DNA of 34,495 bases from an uncultured Eubacteriales bacterium (GTDB taxonomy: Bacteria; Bacillota; Clostridia; Oscillospirales; Acutalibacteraceae). Every line of letters begins with the position of its first letter. Position 1 is the first letter of the stretch. The stretch spans positions 1 through 34,495 of the forward strand of contig OMWP01000013.1 in assembly GCA_900314795.1 (NCBI GenBank), given 5' to 3'. Below, piece by piece: positions 26,132 to 34,189 of the stretch. Below the pieces are notes generated by a model that saw nothing but the letters and a program-made list of their open reading frames with translations, ran no database searches and was not told the origin of the DNA. The position numbers and the translations under genes were made by a program.

Positions 26132-26314
26132 AACAGTTAACAGTTAACAGTTAACGGTGTCGGGAAACGCCGACGCGTTTTGGATTGATATGATGTCTGC
26201 GAAAGATAACGTCTGTCACTCTATGATAAGCCAGCGGACGTTTGTTGTTTTTACAAATCGGGTGAGGGCGATGCCATCCCTTCACCGTTCTCTGTTAACC
26301 ATTCACCGTTAACC
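26132..26314. repeat. Inverted heptamer-array element (AACAGTT type)
   Basis: Left units AACAGTT three times then AACGGTG (26132-26159); right units TTCACCG, TTCTCTG, TTAACCA, TTCACCG, TTAACCG (26281-26315). Inside are the TGTCGGGAAACGC/GCGTTTTGG hairpin (variant of 11330-11360) and AACGTCTG/CGGACGTT followed by TTGTTGTTTTT, which is terminator-like. With the preceding element it fills the 25762-26410 gap; no gene is seen there. Confidence 0.72.
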
Positions 26315-26410
26315 GCATATGATAAGAATGCCAATTCTTTCCATCCAGTGATCTTCACTTGTATATGGGTGGCGGATATTTTATCATGGGTTCAGATATG
26401 AGGTGTGTGT

Positions 26411-26944
26411 ATGACGGTTGAGATGATCGGGGAAAAGACAATACTGGTGTCCCTTTGTGAGGGGGATATGCGGCGGTATTCGCTTTCTTTGGAGGGTGAC
26501 GACGATAAAATGCGCTCAGGGCTGAAAGACCTGCTCTGCCGCGTGGGAGAGATCTGCGGACTGGATCATCGCGGCAAGAGCTATCTGATCGAGGCGCTGC
26601 CCTCGAGCAAGGGCTGCTTGCTGATCATCTCGGTACATGCCGTCAAGCATCGCAGAAAGTTCCGCATCAAGCGCAATCGGGCGCGTGAGCTATGTGTATT
26701 CTTCGACGCTGACGCGATGCTCGATTTTTGGCGGTCGCGCCCGCAGGGCGGCTATGCTGTCTATACCTATGAGGGCAGATACATCCTCCTGCCCTGTGGT
26801 TCGGCGAAGGCGGATATGATGGCGCGGTTGAGTGAATACGGCGAGCTGTACCCCGTGAGCGAGGCGACCTTTGCGCGGATCCGGGAGCACGGCAAGATAC
26901 TCCTGTCACCCTACCCGATGACCGCGTCCAGAGAGGCCATATAG
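26411..26944 (+). CDS. MecA-like adaptor protein
   Basis: 177 residues. The N-terminal half (TVEMIGEKTILVSLCEGDM ... RSGLKDLLCRVGEICGLDHRGKSYLIEALPSSKGCLLIISV) resembles the N-terminal fold of MecA, the adaptor that delivers substrates to ClpC/ClpP; a second, more diverged half follows a basic linker (about 78-95). MecA is usually about 220 residues, so this is short. ATG 26411 is preferred (GAGG 7 nt upstream); a GTG at 26405 would add two residues. Its 3' end overlaps the converging lipase-like gene by 34 bp. Function as a protease adaptor is inferred from fold resemblance only. Confidence 0.68.
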   Translation: MTVEMIGEKTILVSLCEGDMRRYSLSLEGDDDKMRSGLKDLLCRVGEICGLDHRGKSYLIEALPSSKGCLLIISVHAVKHRRKFRIKRNRARELCVFFDADAMLDFWRSRPQGGYAVYTYEGRYILLPCGSAKADMMARLSEYGELYPVSEATFARIREHGKILLSPYPMTASREAI

Positions 26945-28023
26945 GCGGCGGGGGAGTGGCTGTCCGCGACGCTGCACTTCGGGATCGCGTTCGCGGATGC
27001 GATCAGGTCGTTTAAGTCCGCTCCGCTTGACAGAAAGTTGAGCAGATCGGCGTAGTCGGACATCATCGCCGAGAGGAAGACGTCAGCGGTGTCGTCATCC
27101 ATGTTCTGTGACAGCATATGAGCGACCGTGGTCATGAATTCATAGAGGCTGAGCTTGCGGTCGCCGACAGGTCTGCGGCGGCGGTAGTAGGCGTTGACGT
27201 TCGGCGCAAGGTCATATAAAGCGCCGATAAAGTTGTCCACGGCTCTTTGACGGGTAAAGCCGATGTACTCCTCGCCCGTGAGCTGACGGTAGCGCGCGGT
27301 CATATCGCCCACATCCGACAGGGAAATGTTCTTGCCGTACTTGGTGTAGCCCCAGCCCTCGGGCGGAACACGGGTGAAGAGATCCTCCTGCCGCACGAGG
27401 TTATAGATGCAGTTGTAGCGGTTGGTACGGCGGCTGAGTGTGGTGGATGGGGATGCGAAGGTATAGGCACAGACGCGTTCGAGTCCGTAGCGATCGCATA
27501 ATCGCTTTGCGAGGATATTGGCGACGGCGCCGCCGCGGCTGTAGCCTGTCACAAAGAACTCGGGCTCCATCCCGATCACGTGGGTGAATACATAGTCGCC
27601 GAGCTTCAGCTCCGCAAAGTCAGCCGCCTTCGCAAAGCCGCTGTGCTCCGCCGAGTAGCCGACTTCGAAGTTGGAGTACCACTCGTCTCCCGAGGTGCCG
27701 CGCAGTACCGCGGCGATCTGCAGGCGGTTTTCCCTGACGCGGCTCGCGATACACATGCCGACCTTATCACGCTCGGTGGTTTGGTACGCGATGGTGATGA
27801 CATCGCCGTAGCCCAAGGCGCTCAGATTATCACGCAGCAGCTTTTCATCATCAGCGCTCATGCTCAGCGCTGCCGCGACAGAACAGGCAGTCGGGCTGAA
27901 AAAGCAGCTGTTCTGCGGCAGAAAATCGTGATTTGCCGTGATGTGGCGCAGGGTGGTTCGGTGCGGTGAACCCGAGATCGGAAAACGCAAAAACCATTCT
28001 TTCTGTTGGGGTTTGATGATCAT
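26911..28023 (-). CDS. Lipase class 3-like alpha/beta hydrolase
   Basis: About 370 residues without a signal peptide. The nucleophile elbow GYSRG is at 160-164 (S162), preceded by AAVLRGT (about 104-110, oxyanion region) and followed by YTFASPS with Asn/Asp candidates downstream, as in lipase-3 or Mbeg1-like proteins of Firmicutes. It probably hydrolyses an ester, intracellularly; the substrate is unknown. ATG 28021-28023 is chosen because GGAGG lies 5 nt upstream. It starts divergently from a lipoprotein gene, and the two promoters share about 100 bp. Confidence 0.82.
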   Translation of the reverse strand: MIIKPQQKEWFLRFPISGSPHRTTLRHITANHDFLPQNSCFFSPTACSVAAALSMSADDEKLLRDNLSALGYGDVITIAYQTTERDKVGMCIASRVRENRLQIAAVLRGTSGDEWYSNFEVGYSAEHSGFAKAADFAELKLGDYVFTHVIGMEPEFFVTGYSRGGAVANILAKRLCDRYGLERVCAYTFASPSTTLSRRTNRYNCIYNLVRQEDLFTRVPPEGWGYTKYGKNISLSDVGDMTARYRQLTGEEYIGFTRQRAVDNFIGALYDLAPNVNAYYRRRRPVGDRKLSLYEFMTTVAHMLSQNMDDDTADVFLSAMMSDYADLLNFLSSGADLNDLIASANAIPKCSVADSHSPAAYMASLDAVIG

Positions 28024-28039
28024 AATGCCCTCCATCATG

Positions 28040-28067
28040 TTGACTAAATCGTAATTTGTGCTATAAT
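28040..28067 (+). promoter_or_regulatory. Promoter of the lipoprotein gene
   Basis: TTGACT (28040-28045), 16-nt spacer, TATAAT (28062-28067), about 60 nt before the ATG. Confidence 0.7.
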
Positions 28068-28128
28068 AGCAAATGTCAAATCACGATCATCAGCGTGCAC
28101 AAACACGCTATGTATAAGGAGAGGTTTT

Positions 28129-28632
28129 ATGAAACGGATCATTTCGTTATTACTTGCTGTGATGCTCATTCTGTCGGTTGCTATGATGACCGGTTGCAAG
28201 AAGAGTGAGAAAAAGGCTGAATCCGTCAGTACTTCCGGTACTTCGAGTGGATTGAGCGCGGCATCGGTTCCCGAGGGTGCAACACCTATTGCGACCACCG
28301 CCGAGGGTAACGCTACCGGTTACACGAAGTTTGATAAGGATGAAAAAGACCGTGTCGTGCGCAACTATACCTATGATTCACTCGGCAAGCTGCAGGGTTC
28401 GATCGGCTATGAATATGACGACAAGGATAATGTCGCCAAGGAGATCCACTATAACACCGATGGTACCATCAACACGCAGATCGTATATGAGCGCAACGAA
28501 AAAGGCTTTGAGACCAAGCGTACCGAAATGGACGCCAATGGTAAGGTCAAGTTCAGCGTTGTGACTACCTTTAATGAGGACGGTACCTCCAGCCGCACCA
28601 AGTATGACGCGGACGGTAAAGAGATCAAATAA
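28129..28632 (+). CDS. Small lipoprotein with YD-like repeats
   Basis: 167 residues. A lipoprotein signal peptide ends in MMTGC with lipidated C23, followed by a Ser/Thr/Lys-rich spacer (24-65). Residues about 68-167 contain tandem strands of the type YDSLGKLQGSIGYEYDDKDN, YNTDGTINTQIVYERNEKG and MDANGKVKFSVVTTFNEDG, about 22-24 residues each, like a short run of RHS/YD-type beta repeats. It should be anchored outside on the membrane. Function unknown; short repeat lipoproteins like this are too small to be RHS toxins. GGAGAGG precedes the ATG. It is a single-gene unit with its own promoter and terminator. Confidence 0.85.
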   Translation: MKRIISLLLAVMLILSVAMMTGCKKSEKKAESVSTSGTSSGLSAASVPEGATPIATTAEGNATGYTKFDKDEKDRVVRNYTYDSLGKLQGSIGYEYDDKDNVAKEIHYNTDGTINTQIVYERNEKGFETKRTEMDANGKVKFSVVTTFNEDGTSSRTKYDADGKEIK

Positions 28633-28686
28633 CATCGTTGCTGCGAGGTGTCGGCATAAGTCGATGACATGGAGATACAATAAAAG

Positions 28687-28714
28687 AAGCAGGAGTTTTC
28701 GCTCCTGCTTTTTA
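28687..28714 (+). terminator. Intrinsic terminator after lipoprotein gene
   Basis: GCAGGAG (28689-28695) pairs with CTCCTGC (28702-28708) around TTTTCG, followed by TTTTTATT. Confidence 0.85.
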
Positions 28715-28753
28715 TTATGTCCGTTTTTGTTTGTGTTATGAATCGGTATTGTG

Positions 28754-28824
28754 TTTTATTGCTACTTAGTATTAACTGTCATTGCGAGGACAGACATTCG
28801 TGTCTGTCCTCGCAATCTCAACCG
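28754..28824. repeat. TACTAAG-type end plus perfect ATTGCGAG hairpin
   Basis: TTTTATTGCTACTTAGTA (28754-28771) is identical to the right end of the 2513-2753 element but stands alone. Six nt later GTCATTGCGAGG starts a hairpin in which 16 bp (28781-28796 with 28801-28816) pair perfectly around a TTCG loop, followed by CTCAACCG. It lies just downstream of the rpe stop and may help terminate that gene. Confidence 0.78.
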
Positions 28825-28868
28825 CTAAATGGCTTGGATTCGCCGTCCGTTTGTTACACGGAACAAGC

Positions 28869-29519
28869 TTATTCACACAATCCGCGCAGCTCGGTGATCG
28901 CTTGTTTCGTGTCGGGTGCGCCGAATACCGCTGTGCCCGCAACGCAGATATCCACGCCTGCTTTTGCGGCGGTGGCGATGGTATCCTTGGCGATGCCGCC
29001 GTCCACCTCGATCAGGGTAGAGAGCCCGCGTCGCATGATCTCCTCCTTGAGGAAGGTGACCTTCTCCATCATATCGGGCATGAAGCTCTGTCCGCCAAAG
29101 CCCGGCTCCACCGTCATCACCAGCACCATGTACAGCCTGTCGAGATACGGCAGGACAACGTCGGGCGCGGTGCCCGGCTTGATTGCGAGGGCAGGCTTGA
29201 CGCCGCGCGCTTCGATCAGCTTCAGGGTCTCGTCGATGTCGCTGTCGGACTCGGTGTGGAAGGAGATGATGTCCGCGCCCGCGTCGGCAAAATCATTGAT
29301 ATAGCGGTGCGGTTCACTGATCATCAAGTGTACGTCAAAGGTCTTTTCGGTTGCCCCTCTTAGCTTTTTGATGACCGGTGCGCCGAAGGTGAGGTTCGGC
29401 ACAAAGTGACCGTCCATGACGTCGAGATGCATGATATCCGCGCCGCCCTTGTCGATACGGACGATCTCGTCACGGAACACGGAAAAATCACAGGATAACA
29501 GAGATGGTGCAATTAACAT
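28869..29519 (-). CDS. rpe: Ribulose-phosphate 3-epimerase
   Basis: 216 residues, the usual length. It interconverts ribulose 5-phosphate and xylulose 5-phosphate in the pentose phosphate pathway. TIM-barrel signatures: APSLLSCDF start, HLDVMDGHFVPN with metal ligands H31 and D33, DVHLMI with H64, VEPGFGGQSF and EVDGGI (phosphate and Asp). It is close to a large membrane gene on the same strand but separated by a repeat. In many Firmicutes rpe sits next to rsgA and a PASTA kinase; here it does not. Confidence 0.96.
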   Translation of the reverse strand: MLIAPSLLSCDFSVFRDEIVRIDKGGADIMHLDVMDGHFVPNLTFGAPVIKKLRGATEKTFDVHLMISEPHRYINDFADAGADIISFHTESDSDIDETLKLIEARGVKPALAIKPGTAPDVVLPYLDRLYMVLVMTVEPGFGGQSFMPDMMEKVTFLKEEIMRRGLSTLIEVDGGIAKDTIATAAKAGVDICVAGTAVFGAPDTKQAITELRGLCE

Positions 29520-29541
29520 AATGAAACTCCTTAAGAGATTG

Positions 29542-29668
29542 TGTAGGGGAGGGTCTTGACCCTCCCGAAAACCTATATTGAAATAATCGTTTTGTTATGA
29601 TACTTCCATGATTCAGTATTCATTTCTTACGGTTGTTTGACCGATTATGCGATGATCACGCCCCTACA
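29542..29668. mobile_element. Degenerate TGTAGGG-type element
   Basis: The left end TGTAGGGGAGGGTCTTGA (self-palindromic with CCCTCCCG) begins at 29542; the right end CGCCCCTACA stops at 29668 and matches only the outer 8 bases. Probably an eroded or recombined copy of the family at 10086 and 15146. Confidence 0.55.
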
Positions 29669-29709
29669 GGCACATCCGTTTTGTTTCAAGGGAAAAAGGC
29701 ACGCGTGCC

Positions 29710-32373
29710 TTACGGTCGTCTGACCAGCTCGGCGATGAGGGTCGCGGCGACCCAGAAGCCGATGTAGATCAAAAGCTCTACGACCGACAGTCGTGCGACT
29801 GAGGCATACAGCGCGAGGGTCGCGCACAGCAGGATGCCCAGTATCATGCCGAAGATCTCGATCACAATACCCAGACTGATGTTGGACTTGACGCCGATAC
29901 ATCCGCCCACGGCGCGTGCCAGAGAGCCGATGCGTCCACGCGTCGCGACATAGGCGCGCGAGGCTTCCTCGACCTTTTCGGTGGCTTCATCAATGACGGT
30001 AGAGTAGCCCGGTGCGGTGACCTTGACCGAACGATAGAAGATCTCATAGCGGTTGGCGATCAGCTCGGGGGTGATGTTGGCGTCGGTCGTGCTGACGACC
30101 AGTGCCAGACCGCTGCTCTCGGCGCGTTGGATCTGTGTTTTGAGCGGTTCTGCCGCTTCATAGGACAGCCCCAGCACCGCGATCGCCTGTCCCGCGACCG
30201 CAACATAGGCGATCTCAAGACCGCTGCCCCGCTTTTTGAAGGGCACCTCAGCGGTGGGGATGGTGATGTGATAACGGTTCATCAGCTTCATGTTGCCGAT
30301 GAGGATGCGCTCGCCCTTGATCCAGCCGACCACACCGCTCTTGTCCTCATACATCACGCTTTCGACAGCGGGCAGGACGTTATTGTTCTCCATCGCCAGC
30401 TCATCAAACGCCGGCGCGATAGGAGAATTAGCCTCGCGCAGTACCGCGGTGGCGAGCAGCAGGTTCTCGCTGATTCTGTACTGTTGCAGCGGATACATCT
30501 CTTCGAGCTTGACGGAGCCGTTGGGGAAGAGGTCGGTGGCGTTCATCATCACGGCGTTGGTGTCACAGAATTGGCGTACCGACGGATAGCCGGCTACCAT
30601 CGCGTCCTCGCGCAGCATCTTGCGGCTGAACAACAGCATGGGCAGGTTGCCTGCGAGCATGCCCGTGAAGGGAATGCCGATACACAGCATGACCGTCAGC
30701 GCCGATACCGCACCCTGGACGCTCTTGAAGATGATCGCGTAGAGGATGGTGACGATGACGGAGCTGATGATCGCGATCGGCGCCATTTTACCGGTGAGCT
30801 CTTCGCTCGGGTCGGGCGCGTAAGAGATCTTCAAGAAGTCCGATAAAAAGCGGGTGACATGCTGGTAGGCGACGACTCCTTTGGATGAGGTGGTGCCGCT
30901 GACCAGCCGACGTGCCGTTTCGACGTCATCGTATATTTTTGCCGCATAGGCAGGAGAATGGTCGTTGATAAAGGTAAAGTTGCTCTTGACCCTCAGCGCC
31001 ATCAGCAGTCTGCCTGTCGCGTTCAGAATCAGCGCAAACGCCACGACAAAGCTGTACAGATGGTGATCACCTCCGACGAATGAGGTGGAGGTAAAGAGGG
31101 AAACAAGGCATTGTATGAAGCACCCCAGATACGCGAGCGCGATCACGGTGCTGCAATTGGATTTGAAGCGTGCCAAAGGCTTGAGCCCGTCGATCAGAGT
31201 ATGCCGTGCCACCAGTCCCAGCGCGAAGGTCAGGATCAGATACAGACCGCAGAAGGTGAAGGCGCTTCCGGGACCGTTCGCAGCGACGGTCGCCGCGCCT
31301 GCCATGCGTTCCCAGATCGTCAGACCGAGCATGGCGATACCGATGAGCAGCGCCAGCAGCAGATGGGTGAGCTGGTGTTTGATGTTTTGGCGGGTGGTCT
31401 CAAATATGTACTGCACATCTTCATTACTGTTGTAGTCCATCGAGCGCACCTGCTCGTTTTCAGACGGCGTGGTAAAGCCCGATGAAATGACAGCGCCCAG
31501 TACACGGAAGAACTTAGCGACACGCGAGCGCTTCTTTTTCTTGGGCTTGGGCGCTTCTTCGTCAAAATTGTTGCGCATGATCTCTTTGTTCTTCTGTTTT
31601 TGTGCCGATTCGGTCTTGTGACGCGCGGCGATCTGCGTGAGGGTATACAGCAGACTCTGGTGCGGTCTGACCATCGGCTTGGTCGCGTGATAATTCCCCG
31701 AGATGGTGGGATCGGTGGATTTGAGATATTCGTCGTACTCACTTTCGACGACATCGGTGAAGCGACCCGCTTTGAGGTACAGCTTTTCGACGCTTTCCTC
31801 GTGCTGATACACGGGAATGGTCTCCACGATCGTATCACCTGTGGGCGTGTAGGGCTTTGTCGGTTTTTTGGAAGCATGCGATTCATGATGCTCCGCGTAT
31901 TGTGCCGACTTTTGAGGCTCGCCGGGATTGTCTGCGGGGTCGAGGCTGACGTCGATCTCATCGATATCCTGTACATAGATGTTGCGCAGCTTCTTGACGT
32001 CTACAACATCCTCGATGATATCCTCGGCGACGGTCGCTTTGGGGTCGAACTCCGGCTCGAGGGTGACCTCGGGCGCGTTGACCTTTTCGGGCATGCTGAA
32101 CTCCAGCTTACCGCGGATCAGCTCGTCCTTGGTGACCTCCTTACGCCGTGCCGCCGCTTCTTCCTCGAGCGGCTGATGACGGCGGAATTTCACCTGTTTA
32201 TCTTTTGTGGAGTAGATCTCCTCCATCTTGTTGTCGAGAGACTGTGAGGATGAGTCGTATGCCGCCTCGTTGATATCAGTCAGCTCGTCCTCTGCCGAGT
32301 TCTCGACAGGGAGTTCGATGATACCGTCGGATTTGTCCTTGTTATCTCCTCTGTCCCAGCGGAATATGCTCAT
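29710..32373 (-). CDS. Degenerate P-type-ATPase-like membrane protein
   Basis: About 887 residues. A long charged, probably disordered N-terminus (1-300) precedes eight helices in pairs: about 330-354/367-392, 405-425/435-457, 525-545/550-578 and 833-858/863-885, the layout of P1B ATPases. After helix six comes LLFSRKMLREDAMVAGYPSV, then D604 in CDTNAVMM where DKTGT should be. N-domain-like parts follow: ENLLLATAVLREANSPIAPAF, GVVGWIKGERILIGN (K686) and GQAIAVLGLSYEAAEPLK, then STTDANIT where TGD is expected. No TGE loop (about 70 residues between helices four and five) and no GDGxND. So it should not pump by the normal cycle; a binding, sensor or scaffold role is inference. GGAG lies upstream of ATG 32371-32373. 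Confidence 0.72.
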   Translation of the reverse strand: MSIFRWDRGDNKDKSDGIIELPVENSAEDELTDINEAAYDSSSQSLDNKMEEIYSTKDKQVKFRRHQPLEEEAAARRKEVTKDELIRGKLEFSMPEKVNAPEVTLEPEFDPKATVAEDIIEDVVDVKKLRNIYVQDIDEIDVSLDPADNPGEPQKSAQYAEHHESHASKKPTKPYTPTGDTIVETIPVYQHEESVEKLYLKAGRFTDVVESEYDEYLKSTDPTISGNYHATKPMVRPHQSLLYTLTQIAARHKTESAQKQKNKEIMRNNFDEEAPKPKKKKRSRVAKFFRVLGAVISSGFTTPSENEQVRSMDYNSNEDVQYIFETTRQNIKHQLTHLLLALLIGIAMLGLTIWERMAGAATVAANGPGSAFTFCGLYLILTFALGLVARHTLIDGLKPLARFKSNCSTVIALAYLGCFIQCLVSLFTSTSFVGGDHHLYSFVVAFALILNATGRLLMALRVKSNFTFINDHSPAYAAKIYDDVETARRLVSGTTSSKGVVAYQHVTRFLSDFLKISYAPDPSEELTGKMAPIAIISSVIVTILYAIIFKSVQGAVSALTVMLCIGIPFTGMLAGNLPMLLFSRKMLREDAMVAGYPSVRQFCDTNAVMMNATDLFPNGSVKLEEMYPLQQYRISENLLLATAVLREANSPIAPAFDELAMENNNVLPAVESVMYEDKSGVVGWIKGERILIGNMKLMNRYHITIPTAEVPFKKRGSGLEIAYVAVAGQAIAVLGLSYEAAEPLKTQIQRAESSGLALVVSTTDANITPELIANRYEIFYRSVKVTAPGYSTVIDEATEKVEEASRAYVATRGRIGSLARAVGGCIGVKSNISLGIVIEIFGMILGILLCATLALYASVARLSVVELLIYIGFWVAATLIAELVRRP

Positions 32374-32392
32374 GTTTCTCATCTCCTTTATG

Positions 32393-32565
32393 TGTCACGC
32401 AAGGCGTGACAGTGATGTTTTGCATTTCAGCAAAGTGATGTGCGCACTGCGCGTGATGAGTGAAGTTTGCCTTACGGCAAGTTGCGGGAGGGCATATTGC
32501 CCTCACCCGATTTGATATCGATCGAAAACGCGACAGCATTTTCGATCACCGTTCACCGTTAACCC
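32393..32565. repeat. String of small hairpins and solo heptamer arm
   Basis: Four palindromes in a row: TGTCACGC/GCGTGACA (32393-32411), TTGCC/GGCAA (about 32467-32480), GAGGGCA/TGCCCTC (32488-32504) and GATCGAAAA/TTTTCGATC (32520-32547). They end in TCACCGT, TCACCGT, TAACCCA, like the right arm at 26281. The stretch fills the gap between rlmB and the large membrane protein gene. Confidence 0.65.
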
Positions 32566-32571
32566 AATATG

Positions 32572-33327
32572 TTATCTGCTTTCGGCTACCTTGTACATCA
32601 GGATGCCGGCGGCTACCGAGGCGTTGAGGGAGTTGATCCTGCCCTTCATCGGCAGGGATACGATCACGTCGCATTTTTCACGCACGAGCCGCGAGATCCC
32701 CTTGCCCTCGTTGCCGATGACCAGCGCCGCGCCGCCGCTGAAATTGGTTTTGCGGTAATCCTCACCATTCATGTCCGCGCCGTAGATCCAGATGTTGCGG
32801 CGCTTTAAGTCGTCGATGGTGTCCGCAATGTTGGTCACTCTGGCGACGGGAAGATATTCGAGCGCGCCTGCGGACGCTTTGTAGGCGGTATAGGTCAGCC
32901 CCGCGTTGCGGCGCTTCTTGATGATGACGCCGTGCGCGCCGACACATTCCGCCGAGCGGATGATCGCGCCGAGGTTGTGCGGATCCTCGATCTCATCGAG
33001 GATGATGATAAAGGGCTGCTCTCCGCGTTCCTCTGCGAGGGAGAGGATGTCCTCCACAGAGGCATATTCCTTCATTGCGCAGAGGGCCGCGATCCCTTGA
33101 TGTGCCGCGCCGCCCGTCATGAAGTCCAGCTTTTTGCGCTCGACCTCCTGCACGGGGATACCGGCTTTCTTTGCTTTGGCGGTGATCTCCACCGCGGCGC
33201 CCGATTGGGTGCCCTTGGCGACCATCACCTTGATGATCGAACGCCCTGCGCTGAGCGCTTCGGCGACGGGGTTGCGTCCGATCAGCAGCTCGTCGTTCTG
33301 ATACGGCTGATTCTTTTCGTTATTCAT
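32572..33327 (-). CDS. rlmB: TrmH/SpoU-family 23S rRNA 2'-O-methyltransferase
   Basis: About 251 residues. An N-terminal substrate-binding domain (LLIGRNPVAEALSAGRSIIKVMVAKGT, about 10-40) is followed by the SPOUT knot domain: ILDEIEDPHNLGAIIRSAECVGAHGVI (motif 1 with the catalytic Arg), ALVIGNEGKGISRLV (motif 2) and SLPMKGRINSLNASVAAGI (motif 3). This matches RlmB, which methylates the ribose of a conserved G in the 23S rRNA peptidyl-transferase loop using S-adenosylmethionine. Sister enzymes such as TrmH differ in specificity. The ATG at 33325-33327 has GTAGG 7 nt upstream; one two codons earlier is possible. Confidence 0.92.
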   Translation of the reverse strand: MNNEKNQPYQNDELLIGRNPVAEALSAGRSIIKVMVAKGTQSGAAVEITAKAKKAGIPVQEVERKKLDFMTGGAAHQGIAALCAMKEYASVEDILSLAEERGEQPFIIILDEIEDPHNLGAIIRSAECVGAHGVIIKKRRNAGLTYTAYKASAGALEYLPVARVTNIADTIDDLKRRNIWIYGADMNGEDYRKTNFSGGAALVIGNEGKGISRLVREKCDVIVSLPMKGRINSLNASVAAGILMYKVAESR

Positions 33328-33432
33328 AGGCATACCTACACATTATAATCGTACTTATACCAATACAGTATACCATATATAGTATGCGGCTTTGCTTCTT
33401 AGCAAGAATAAAAGCGAAAAATGAAGAAGAAT

Positions 33433-33990
33433 TTACCGTTCTTTTTCGACGAATTTCTCGACGATCCCGAATCCGCCGCTGACAGGATCACGAAACAATT
33501 CCGTTTTTGGCGGAAAAATCGTGAAGGAAAAGAACATCAGGTAGTACAGCGTCAACAGCATCAGCGCGGGATAGAAGTACTCCTCGAGCCGATTTTCAGC
33601 GGTCTCCAACCGATAGGACAACGCCTGTGCCGTGAGCACTGCGATCAGTGACGCGGCGATATCCAGCAGAAAAATGTTTTGCTCCGTGAAAAGCGAGAGG
33701 AGATGTGACGAGCCGATGATCATGCCCGCCATGACGTAAAGCCCGATCACCTTGGCGACGACATACTGCCGAAAATGCACCTTAAGCCAGCAAAGTTGGA
33801 GCAGCGCCCAGCCGATATAGGGCGCGGCAAAGATCTTGGTGTGCTCCCACACGCTCTCATTGACAGCGCCGAATACGATGCTCAACGCCGCGCCTTTGCT
33901 GAGCGGATAGACGAAGTGCAGCAGCACGGCGGCGCTGTAGATCAAAACGCACCCTGCCGCTTCTGACAGCGCGACAGCCCTCTTGTCCAT
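33433..33990 (-). CDS. DUF6512-type integral membrane protein
   Basis: 185 residues with about six hydrophobic helices and almost no loops. The conserved-looking stretch GAVNESVWEHTKIFAAPY lies between helices one and two and contains Asn, Glu and His that could form a site in the membrane. I recognise the family as the uncharacterised DUF6512 group of Firmicutes, from memory of this motif. The ATG at 33988-33990 follows GGGGGTTC; an upstream ATG at 34000-34002 has a poorer site. It lies upstream of rlmB on the same strand, about 105 nt away. Function unknown. Confidence 0.82.
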   Translation of the reverse strand: MDKRAVALSEAAGCVLIYSAAVLLHFVYPLSKGAALSIVFGAVNESVWEHTKIFAAPYIGWALLQLCWLKVHFRQYVVAKVIGLYVMAGMIIGSSHLLSLFTEQNIFLLDIAASLIAVLTAQALSYRLETAENRLEEYFYPALMLLTLYYLMFFSFTIFPPKTELFRDPVSGGFGIVEKFVEKER

Positions 33991-34168
33991 ATGAACCCCC
34001 ATTTATCTCAACCGATCAAATCGCATCACCCCGGGGTGGCGACAGTCGATAACATGATATGAGAGTTTCCTTGTACACTATTCCTGAACAGAGAGGAATT
34101 TATAATGATAAATAATAATTATTTTAAGAAAATATACAGTTTGTATTATTCGTATTTTTCAATAAAAA

Positions 34169-34189
34169 TGTTGATAACTCTGTGGATAA
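34169..34189 (+). other. Two tandem DnaA-box-like 9-mers
   Basis: TGTTGATAA (34169-34177) and TGTGGATAA (34181-34189) start 12 nt apart. The second is the exact complement of the consensus DnaA box TTATCCACA; the first has one mismatch. They lie in a very AT-rich, gene-free stretch (33991-34495). The pattern resembles regions ahead of dnaA in Firmicutes, but no dnaA, rpmH or rnpA is in view. Confidence 0.4.
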
